A stretch of 64,000 nucleotides of DNA from the NCBI GenBank assembly GCA_003550325.1, contig QKWP01000254.1, forward strand, positions 1 through 64,000. The letters are read 5' to 3'. Positions 21,931-31,424 of this stretch are shown piece by piece. The position numbers and the translations under genes were made by a program. The stretch is from Gigaspora rosea (taxonomy: Eukaryota > Glomeromycota > Glomeromycetes > Diversisporales > Gigasporaceae). Position 1 is the first letter of the stretch. Every line of letters starts with the position of its first letter. The notes below the pieces were generated by a model that saw only the letters and a program-made list of their open reading frames with translations, was not told the DNA's origin and ran no database searches.

Positions 21931-22464
21931 TAATTGATAGTCCGCCAGTTAATCGGAGATCGATCATAGTGTAACATGATGCAAATCACATATGAAAATT
22001 ACTATAGTGTGAATATGGCGTGCATACATATAAAAGTTTTTTTCTTACTAAATTAACGACACATGTCCACTAATTGAAAGTTGTAGAGCTCGTTGAGGCG
22101 CATCTAACAGTGGTTAGATCATCCAAATCAGCCCAGTAGATGGCGAGATATCGTTGAAAAATGATTGGACAACTATATAAAATCTCTATATCTCTATATA
22201 AACAATGTTTGTTTACATAGAAATTTTATATAGCTGTCCAATCGTTTTTCAACGATATCTCGCCATCCACTAGGCCGATTTGGACCGTTAGATGTGCCTC
22301 AACGAGCTCTACAACTTTCAATTAGTGGACATGTGTCATTAACTTAGTAAAAAAAAAACTTTTATATGTATGCACGCCACATTCACACTATAGTGATTTT
22401 CATATGTAATTTGCATCACGTTATACTATGATTGATCTCCGATTAACTGGCGGACTATCAATTA
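21931..22464. mobile_element. 534-bp near-perfect palindromic element
   Basis: Arms of ~250 bp run from taattgatagtccgccagtt to its inverted copy aactggcggactatcaatta with roughly 93-95% identity by eye, around a centre near 22197 (caatgtttgtttaca). It is richer in G+C than its surroundings. Internal motifs (gaaagttgtagagctc, gatatcgttgaaaaa) also occur in weaker form at 37590-37930. Confidence 0.88.
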
Positions 22465-22503
22465 AATATTTTTACTAATTAAATTTAGAAATAACTAATA
22501 ATA

Positions 22504-22830
22504 ACCACAGGTGATTATCACCTGTGATCTACAATGCATAAAAAAAATAAAAAACAAACAAACTTTTATTAAATAAAAATTAAATATCTTTAATATTAGG
22601 GTAAGGGTAAAGGTTAGAAATTAGGATGAAGCTTTGTATATAGTAAAATTTAGCAAGGAATTTTTTTTTTGCATAAAAAAAAGTAGTTTTAAAGACAAAA
22701 CTTTAGGTTAGAAGCAATTTTAGCAATTTTAAAAATTTTTTGTTTTTGTTACACAAAATTAACTTACATGTTACACCTGATCCTGAATTTTAATTGCCAA
22801 ATTGACTACAGATGATAATCACCTGTGGTG
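22504..22830. mobile_element. ~327-bp MITE with tips CCACAGGTGATTATCACCTG
   Basis: It belongs to the same interior family as 20846-21194 (aaatttagcaaggaa, gtagttttaaagac, gttacacctgatcct) but its self-complementary tips have a different sequence. The two tips are inverted copies of each other. Confidence 0.75.
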
Positions 22831-22993
22831 TAAAATTAGAAATTTCTTTAAATTTAATAAAATTTTTTTATTTTAATTTTATAAATTTATAAAATTTAAA
22901 TAAAAAGAAGTTTTATTAAATTTGATAGTTAATTGTTAAGATATTTGAGTTTAAAATTTTTAAAAAAAGGTGCTTATTCATGATAGAATATGG

Positions 22994-23233
22994 TAATTTT
23001 TTAAAAAATAAACTAAAATATCTACTTTATTAAAATTTTAAAAAGTTCAAAAAGATGCTAAAAGAAAAGTACCAAAACCAAAAGAAGTTTATAAGAGTTA
23101 TTATGCTATAAAAAATAATATATCCAACCAAGCTTTTTTTCTATTTTCATATCTATAGAACTTAACAAAGCTTTAGAGTTCTTTTGCTATATTTTTGTTT
23201 AATAGTACTATCATATACCAATATACCTTGTTT
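22994..23233. other. Left flank of the LINE, no gene
   Basis: AT-rich sequence with no supported feature. It ends at the LINE target duplication. Confidence 0.4.
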
Positions 23234-23250
23234 AAAAGTTTGCTAGTTTT

Positions 23251-23728
23251 CAAAAACACAACTCTTCCCACTGATCTTCTGTACCAAAATAAGGAGCTAA
23301 ACAAAAATCAATAATTTACTTAAAAAACACATATTTTATTACGATTTTATCTGTTTCTCTTAAGAAAGAACCAAGAGCAAACAAAAGTATATTAAGTTTA
23401 CTAGAGGTATCAGCTTTGTCTACTAGCAGAATAGGAAGAAAAATAAAAAATTTTACAAACGACATAAAATTTTCGCAAAAAGTGGGCATACTAGTTTGAC
23501 CCTGTAAGGTAGATCATCCAGCACAACAAACAAACAAAGAAGACACGTTCTATTTTTGGTAATATCAACAACCAAATAAGTAAACAATAGTAAGATAAAC
23601 AGATAAACAAAGAATACATGTGAGAAGTAGAGTTTTTTTAGATAGATAATTCTAGAAAGATAGATATTCAATCAACAGCAACAATTCTTGGAAAATTTAG
23701 AAATAGTATTGTACTTTATAAGGAAACA
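23251..23728 (+). promoter_or_regulatory. LINE 5' leader
   Basis: This lies between the target duplication and the ORF1 start. LINEs of this type usually hold an internal promoter here; none can be recognised from the bases alone. Confidence 0.45.
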
Positions 23729-25096
23729 ATGAAATTAGAAATTATTAAAAATTTGTACACCAAACCACAGGAAGAAGTAAATCAGTTTCACGATGAGCAA
23801 AAATCTTTAACTCTTAAAATAGACAAACACATAGCTGAATATATTGGTATAAATGATCCCAATTTTATAGTGACTATCCGGCGCACAATTGAGCTTTATA
23901 ATTGGATTCAACAAAAGAAAACACGTAAGGAACAACTAACATATGAAGAACAAATACTTATAGAAGAGAAACCAGAAGGAAAAGAACTACCGAATATGGG
24001 AATTACTATAAAAGAAGAGCGCGATGTAGCAAATAAGAAAAGAAGTCTGGAAAATATTGATAGTCCAAGCAACAAAAAGAAAACTAATAACAGAATCAGA
24101 GTTGCAGAAATGAATTTAAATAAAAGTGAGATAGAGATTCTAGTAGAAGACAATTCAGAAGAGGCGGAGGAGAAGGCAACACTACTTTATGCAGAATGTG
24201 GATGTCTTGATTATGGAACAGAGGACACCAAGGAAATGATTAGTATTTTTAATGCAAAGGAAAAGTCCATCAAAAATAAAGCAAAAGAAAGTACAGAAGC
24301 AATAGTAACTGAAACGTTGATAACTGGTACAGCTATGAATATAGGAAACAAAAGCAATATGGATATAGATAGAAGTGTCAACAACACAAAATTAGAGTTA
24401 CAAACTAGCTTAACATTGTGGGATCTTCCTGCAGACTCAAGATTCGCAAAGATTAGACGATGCTTTAATTATTTTGGCAGAGTCATTTCTACGGAATGGA
24501 AGGACTTCAACAAAACAAGAGCAGTTTTCATTCATATACAATGCAGAAACAAGGAAAAAAAGGAAAACCTACAAAGTCTATGGTCCCTACATTATGAAGA
24601 AGGAAGATTATGCAGACTAACATCAGGCAAATTTGATGCAGAACTTTTGAAAAAAAGGAAAGAACATAGAGCGATTCTTAGAGAGCTTCCCCATATAGCT
24701 TTGAAAGCAGCTCTTTTACGACAGTTAAAGAGAATAAAAGCCAAAATGGTTTTCATTTCCAAAAATAGCAACGGTAATCAAAGAAGTGTCGCATTTGTTT
24801 ATTTCAAAAATAGTGAAGACCTAAATACAGCAACAGAAAATGTAGCTTGGTACTATAATACTAGACTTGAATGGAGTACTTCAAACCAGAGGAGTTTGTC
24901 AGAGGTTATACGAAATCGAGAAAGAGCAAAGGGATATACTAGATATGCAGAAAGGTTAGAGAAAGAGAACTTCAAGCCTTATAAAAAGACAAGTCATAAC
25001 AACTCACCTCCGGGAAGAACACAAGAGAAAAAGAAGGAATCCGTTAAAAATATAAGTAGAGAATCTAGCATTTCAAGATCTCGCAGTATTACTTGA
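23729..25096 (+). CDS. LINE ORF1 protein, RRM-like, SR-rich tail
   Basis: This is an uninterrupted 455-residue frame. The N-terminal ~200 residues are charged and probably coiled. Residues ~227-300 (SLTLWDLPADSRFAKIRRCF onward) and ~335-390 (AKMVFISK, then VAFVYFKNSEDL) look like two RNA-recognition-motif-like domains, judged from the spacing of hydrophobic strands. The C-terminus is basic and ends in a short Arg/Ser run (SRESSISRSRSIT). Known role of the class: binding the LINE RNA to form the particle for reverse transcription. ORF2 starts 13 bp downstream. The intact frame contrasts with ORF2. RRM assignment is by eye and needs a profile search. Confidence 0.75.
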   Translation: MKLEIIKNLYTKPQEEVNQFHDEQKSLTLKIDKHIAEYIGINDPNFIVTIRRTIELYNWIQQKKTRKEQLTYEEQILIEEKPEGKELPNMGITIKEERDVANKKRSLENIDSPSNKKKTNNRIRVAEMNLNKSEIEILVEDNSEEAEEKATLLYAECGCLDYGTEDTKEMISIFNAKEKSIKNKAKESTEAIVTETLITGTAMNIGNKSNMDIDRSVNNTKLELQTSLTLWDLPADSRFAKIRRCFNYFGRVISTEWKDFNKTRAVFIHIQCRNKEKKENLQSLWSLHYEEGRLCRLTSGKFDAELLKKRKEHRAILRELPHIALKAALLRQLKRIKAKMVFISKNSNGNQRSVAFVYFKNSEDLNTATENVAWYYNTRLEWSTSNQRSLSEVIRNRERAKGYTRYAERLEKENFKPYKKTSHNNSPPGRTQEKKKESVKNISRESSISRSRSIT

Positions 25097-25109
25097 AAGG
25101 CGCTAACAC

Positions 25110-28100
25110 ATGGCAAGGCAGACCAAAAGACATCAAACCATAACAATGTACTCAAAGAAATCCTTAGAAGGCTTCATAATATTGAAGAAAAACAGGGAAC
25201 CTATGTTCTCTATCGCTTCTAATATTCGCCAAGGGTGTCCCAATGAATATAAGCAAACTTCGGGCTTGCACATACAGGAGGCATCCTCAGCTCTCAATAA
25301 TACAATAAGCCCATATTCACAAAATAATTATTTTTTCAAAGTAGGGTGCCACAACATTAACGGGCTTAAAAGTAATAGTTTCAAAAGTGTTATAATATCA
25401 GAATGGGCATTAGAAAAGAATCTAGATATTATTAGTATTGCGGAAACAAATATTAGTAGTAAAGAAGGGGTTTTTTTGGACTTTAATAGGAACAATTTTG
25501 TTGGTTTTTGGTCAAATACGGAAAAAGAAAAGAAAAAAGGATCTGGCGTAGGACTTCTGATTAACAAAAAGTGGGAGAGACACCTAGGTCAAGTTAAGAA
25601 GGATTCACATACTATTTAGAAGCGACATTCCTCTTTAAACAACTAGAGCTAATAATCATTATAGTATACATACCACCAAACAATAAAGAAATCACAAGGG
25701 CAGTTCAACAAAGAATCGTCAAAAAGTAGCCCAAGGATTCCAAAGAAACCAATATATTATCATGGGGAATTTTAATCATGTTCCTGAACAAACCCTAGAC
25801 AGGAAATACTCAAGTTCGCAGCACAAAAAACAAAAAATTTCCTTTGTACAAATGGTTGTATAAGCAAGAGTTCGTAAATTCGTATTGAGTAATTAATTCA
25901 GATAGCAAGGAATTTACATGGTTAAGACAGGATCAAAGCTCAAGGATAGATCAAATTTGGACATCTAAGGAGCTTGGCCAGGAATTGTGGAAGCTAAAAT
26001 AGAGGAGATGAGTACATGGACAGATAGTGACCATAATGCAGCCGTAGTAAAGATTCACTTTGGGCATTTGATTGAGAAAAAGAACTTCTTCACAATAAAG
26101 CAACATGGACAAAAAAGAACAATTTACCTTTATGACAAGGCAAGCGCAGAAGATTGGGAAAACTATGCGACAGTTCTTCAAAGTTCCTTAAAAGATAACC
26201 AGGCCATAAAGAGAATAAATATAGTACAACCAGGAACTGTCGTAGGAAAGAAAGAACTTGATCAAACGTGGGATGTTATTCATAACACAATAATAAAAGC
26301 AGCCAACCAAACCTTACCAAGGAAAAAAGTACTAAACACAGGTTGTAATAGGAAAAAATCCAGAACAAAAACGGATCTNAAAGAAAGAACTTGATCAAAT
26401 GTGGGATGTCATTCATAACACAATAATAAAAGCAGCCAACCAAACCTTACCAAGGAAAAAAGTACTAAACACAGGTTGTAATAGGAAAAAATCCAGAACA
26501 AAAACGGATCTGGAAAAAGCATACTGGATTTGGGCAAGGTTATTAGAAATATCTGTGACAATAAAACTTCTCAATCAAATATTGGCATAATAGTTTCAGC
26601 AAACAATACCATTGTGAACATAAATAAAACTCTAGATATAGAAATAAACATGCTACAAGCCCAAAATCTAGACGAAGGAGAGCAGGACTTAAGAGGATGG
26701 AAAAAAATCTTGGAGAAAAAATGCTTATTAGAAAATACAAGTAGTAGAAACAAGGAAATTCAGGAAAAGATCGAAAAACGGTGCGAGATGATAGCTAACA
26801 ACCAGGGGCAAATGCTGAATAGTCTGTTAAATAAGCTATACAATAAAATCGTACTTAATAAAATAACTATAGAAAATCAAGATCATAGTCGAGAACTCAT
26901 TACAGAACCTGAAGACGTTATGCAGCACACAGAAAAACACTTTCAAACTCAGTACAAAAAAAGAAATGCAAATCCAAACCGCATGTTCCAAGCATGGAAA
27001 GAAACGTATAAACCTTTAAGTTTCATACAAGAGAATTGGTATGAGGACCTTCTACAAGAAATATCTGAAGAAGAATGGGACCAAATGCTAAGCAGCTTAA
27101 GTTTAAAATCGGCGCCAGGTATTTCAGGAATAAGTTATATTCTGATAAAGAAAGCGGATGGCAAAACACATGCTATTTTTAGGAACTTTGTACTAGCATG
27201 TATACAAACCGGTTTGATCCCAAATAAGTGGAAAGTGGCTCAACTGTATGCAATTCCAAAAAACGAAGATTGGGATACAATCTCAATAATATAAGGCCCA
27301 TTGCACTTTTAGAAACGTTTAGGAAATGTGTCACAAAAATCTTCACAATGCAATTCTCAAGAATTTTTAAAGAAAATGCAGTGCTAAGGGGATTCAATTT
27401 TGCTGGACTTCCGGGTTGCTCAACAGAAGCTTCTATATATATCATAAATTCGATTATAGAAGAAGCATTAGAAAAAGGAAAAGAGCTTTGGATACTCCTG
27501 CAAGACATGCAAAAAGCTTTCAATTCGGTGTCATTAGAGATGCTTGAAAAAGCTCTTTTACAACTAAAACTTCTGTCTACTGCAATTAATTTCATTTTAG
27601 ACCTTTTCAGTGAACGTCAGCTTAAAATTATTACGGCCCTCAGACTTAGCAACAGCTTTAAAGCCATAGATGGAATAGACCAGGGTGAAGTAGTATCATC
27701 CCTGGTCTGGAGAATTTTTTATGATCCACTTTTGTGTTATGTACAAAATGAAACCAATCTGGGCTACGATCTGAGTTTAGGTAAACATAAGGCATATCCT
27801 ACGAACTATTCAACCTGATGTGCTACAATTGCTTATGCTGATGATACAACGTGGGTAGCCAGTAACAAGCAACAGCTAGAAGCGACCTTAAAGATTGCGC
27901 AGGAGTTCTACAAGATAAATGATATTAAGATTAACCCCAAGAAGTCTAAGTTAGTAGCACTCAATACAAGAGAGGAAAAGTCGATCTTTTTATCACAAAA
28001 CAAAATTGTAGCAGAAGGGAAAGATACCCTAGTGCGATTTCTGGGTGTTTGGTTGAATCAGAGGAAAAATGAGAAGCTTATAAAAGCAAAAGCGAAATGG

Positions 28101-30772
28101 ATTATGCAACAATTTTGTGAAACATTATATCATAAAAAATTAACGCTTAGCCAACTCTCATACATCAATAACATGTGTATTCTTCCCAAATTAAGCTACA
28201 TTTTACAAACATTCAATTTATCACAGAAGAACTTAGACAAAATTCAGCAACCTTTTTTAAGTTTGGTGAAAAACAAAATAGAATTCGCACGTTCAACAAG
28301 TAACTGCTTAGTTACCCACAAAAATCTAGGCAACTGTAAGAAACTTAGTGATGAAGTTTTTACAAAACAAATAACAGGCCTGATATATAGGTTAAATAGT
28401 ACAGGAATCGAGGCAAACGTCGTGAAGAAACGCATAACACAAGGTTGGTTTTTAGCAGGGCTAAGCGAAAGATCTCCTAAAGAGTCAGACATAGTAATTC
28501 TAGAGAAATTATGGAAAGGCAATTTGGACTGCTCAATCTGTCTTAAAGCAAAAGAGAGAAATCTCGAAATAACACTTACTGAAGACACTATCACTCCAGA
28601 AGTGTCTTTGTCAAAATAAAGAGCTTACTATCACCAAAAAGCTTTTATCGTTCATACAAGCACATAAACAAATTTAGTCTGACGTATATTGGGCAATTAA
28701 CCAACTTTGAAGGGAAAAATATGATTACTTGGCAACAATTAAAAAAAGTCTTAGGCCTTTCAAGTCAAGGAAAGAAAGCTTATTGGTTCGTGGAGCTAGA
28801 AAGAGAGATAATTACAGATACAGACACAAGAGAAATTGCAGCAAGTCTTAATCTGCCAGAACCGAATTCGCTAGCCCTGGAGATCAAAAAGATCTTTATC
28901 TCAGAGGACCGACGGATAAAGGACTGGGTCGTATATAATAGTGATATAAGCAAACAAGAATATGGTAGAATAACACAAAAGGGTAAAAAAGAAGTGTTTG
29001 TTGAACATTGGCATGATAGTTTATCTCAAAAGTCATCAAATGTCTGCATTGTCAAATGCAAAGGCTGTCAAATCGGTGAAGAAAGTAGTAAAGGCATATG
29101 TACAAGCTGGATCAAGAAGGAAGATGTCGTAGGGGTGCTTCCAAGGCCATATAAAGAAGGAAATAAACGGAAAATTCCCAATAAATTAAGATATGGTTTC
29201 TGGTGTAAGGAAAAAGAAAAGAATAAGTAGCATTACTCCAAAAGAACAAATTTTTAGTAATATTAGCATAGTTAACTGTTTGGAAATAGAAATCATTCTA
29301 AAGCAGTATCTAAAACTAGTAACAGTATATAAAATATTAATTTGTTTTAGGTACATTTTTGGTAGGAAATGCAAACATTTCATTTTTTACACAGACGGTT
29401 CTTTAGTAGAGAGTTTGAGTAACGTTAATCCCTGTTGCACGATGAGAGCTGGTTGGGTTCAAATAAGCGACACAGATGAAGAAATTTTGGATACAATATC
29501 AATTAAAGCGTTTCAATAGCCATCATCAACAAAGGCAGAACTCATAGCAATATGGACCATGCTCTTAACAATTCCAAGCGAAGCAGAAGTTATAGTTTAC
29601 ACAGATAGTCTGGCAGCAATCTGTGCGATGGAATCAGGATTCTCTCTTGAACCAGCAAGAAGGGCGCAAAAGCGGTCTAATTTTCTTCTAACAGAAAAAA
29701 TCGTAGATCTAATAAAAACTAAAAACATTACCCTTGAGTTCAATAAAGTGAAAGCGCATAGCAACAATGAATGGAACGATTTGGCTGACAAACTAGCAAA
29801 GAAAGGTTGTGAAGCATCAGAAACAATTCAAGTAGAATTAGGAGGAAGTTCAAGATTCCAAAGTGTCTTATTTTGGAAAAATTGGCTAGTAGAGATGCCG
29901 CCTCGAGCTTTTATCAAAATACTCAACAATATGTATATAGGTGCTGAGTGGCGTCTTTCACAAAGTCTGAGTAGTACAGTACAAAACAATAGTTGCAATG
30001 ACAAAAGCTGGTCAATGTTTTGGAAGAAGCTCAAGGAAGTAACCGGTATATGAGGTTCAACACCAGAAGAAGTAAAAAAGCTTGTTTTATTATCAAGTGC
30101 CTTTCAGAAAATCTACCTCTTCTTGACCTATTAAATAGGAAAAGACCTGACTTATACGAATCTTCAAATTGTCTAAGCTGCAATATAGAAACCAAGGAAG
30201 TATATGACCATTTGGTAGAATGTGAAGGCTACGAAGTTTCATGGTGGAGTATTCAATCGGTAGTAGCAGAATTTGCTTGGAACAATCTGTCAAAAGACAT
30301 TCGAAAACGATTGCCCAAACAGAAACTAATGAATCTAATTTTTAGAGAAAATCAAGAGGAGATAATTAGCATACGGAAAGGTTTGATTAAGGGTCTGTTC
30401 TGTCACAAAGCTCAGTTAAGAATCCAGAAGCAGCTTCGCTCTAACAGAATAACGAATCGCATTATTAAAGATGTTTTAAACATAACATGGAACAGTCTTT
30501 TTGAAATTATTTGAAAAGACCATTGCCAGACAGTAAATGAATGGGAGGAAGAAAGTGGCATTATACGAAAAGAAAAACGTTGGAAAAAGGCTAGACAGAA
30601 GGTGGAAAAAAAGAAGAATGAAGAAAGCAAAATTTTGGAAGGCCAGAAGGAACGTAAAGAGAAGTGGAAAGAAAAGGTTTCAGAAAGACTAAAAATGATG
30701 GGAAGTTTGGTAGAAGAAGGGATGTTAGGCTTCATCGAGAGGAGTAAAAAGCCCTTTTGGTATGGCTACTAA
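25110..30772 (+). pseudogene. LINE ORF2: APE endonuclease, reverse transcriptase, RNase H (decayed)
   Basis: Endonuclease signatures are NINGL and AETN (25350-25450), GNFN at about 25765 where GDFN is usual, RIDQIW (~25950) and SDH (~26030). Reverse transcriptase motifs run over 27100-28060: APGISG, RPIALL, LLQDMQKAF, GIDQGE and AYADDT (27835). RNase H is at 29385-29800 with YTDGS, AEL, YTDS and a final LADKLAK, so the D-E-D-D set is present. A CxxC-x9-HxxxC motif near 30165 is typical of the C-terminus. Several stops and frame changes interrupt the frame (for example just after 25619, between 27290 and 27300, and around 29510), and a duplicated block with an N (26247-26511) adds an artificial one. 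It looks non-functional as assembled. Confidence 0.88.
26247..26511 (+). repeat. 132-bp direct duplication around a single N
   Basis: 26247-26378 and 26380-26511 are the same sequence with two differences, separated only by N at 26379. This is the pattern left when two overlapping contig ends are abutted instead of merged. Confidence 0.92.
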
Positions 30773-30963
30773 TGGGTTACCACCGAAACCTGTTTCGTTA
30801 GAAAAACAGTGCAACAGAGTACACTTAGGTCCTTTATAGGAAACCGAGTGGTGTTAGGCTTATATGAGAAAGAACTGAATATCTTGTAAATTTATTTTAG
30901 CATAGTATTCTTCTGTTCACTCGCAAGTATCTAGCAGACTCGTCAAAGAATAAAAAAAAAAAA
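30773..30963 (+). other. LINE 3' UTR and poly-A
   Basis: The tail ends in agactcgtcaaagaataaa followed by A. A similar ending (caagacgtgtcaaaaagtaa plus A) closes the LINE fragment on the minus strand at ~32582. Confidence 0.75.
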
Positions 30964-31054
30964 AAAAGTTTGCTAGTTTTTTTCATCTCTATTTTAGATA
31001 CAAATATTTAGTAAATAGGCTTTGTACCTAATAGCAATTGAATAAAGTTTTGTT

Positions 31055-31160
31055 AAAGAGCTTTTAGAAATCAGCTGATTTTTGTTTACTATAAATCTAC
31101 CTTACCCACCCACACTTGATACTCCAATTAGCCAATCAGATTTTATAATTATTAAAAAGT
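31055..31160 (-). repeat. Repeat matching 2690-2745
   Basis: The reverse complement of 31058-31110 repeats the tagtaaacaaaaatcagctg...aaagctctttaac segment seen at 2707-2745. Confidence 0.55.
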
Positions 31161-31166
31161 TAGATA

Positions 31167-31413
31167 TGGGGGGTGTCAATAGAAACCAGACAAATTGTTT
31201 CTAAGTAAATTTTTTTTAAACTTTAGATTAAATTATCTTAACAACTATTAAACCAATCTTGATAAAAATTTTTTTATTTAATTCTATGTAGTTATAGAAT
31301 TAAAATAAAAAAGTTTTTATCAAGATTGGTTTAATAGTTGTTAAGATATTTTAATTTAAAGTTTAAAAAAAATTTACTAAAAATGATTTGCCTGGTTTCT
31401 ATTGACACCCCTA
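31167..31413. mobile_element. Fold-back MITE, TGGGGGGTGTC ends, TA flanks
   Basis: The ends are tggggggtgtcaatag and ctattgacacccc, flanked by TA. The hairpin core (cttaacaactattaaaccaa and its inverted copy) folds over almost the full length. It belongs to the family of 3189 and 10068 with a variant tip. Confidence 0.8.
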
Positions 31414-31424
31414 TATATTGATTT

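Larger units (their letters stand above)
21880..22993. mobile_element. Composite MITE holding two further elements
   Basis: The outer inverted ends are catattctattatgaatac and, on the right, ttcatgatagaatatgg. The right arm contains the shared hairpin core (tgatagttaattgttaagat). Inside are the 534-bp palindrome (21931-22464) and the 327-bp MITE (22504-22830). The left arm is broken by these insertions. Confidence 0.65.
23234..30980 (+). mobile_element. Full-length LINE insertion with target duplication and poly-A tail
   Basis: The exact 17-bp duplication aaaagtttgctagtttt lies at 23234-23250 and 30964-30980. Between them are a ~480-bp leader, ORF1 (23729-25096), a broken ORF2 (25110-30772) with endonuclease, reverse transcriptase, RNase H and a Cys/His motif, a ~180-bp 3' UTR and a run of A. 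Domain order fits an RNase H-bearing member of the I/Jockey/Tad side of the LINE tree; the exact clade cannot be set by eye. The duplicate pair is unmutated although ORF2 carries several breaks. Confidence 0.93.
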
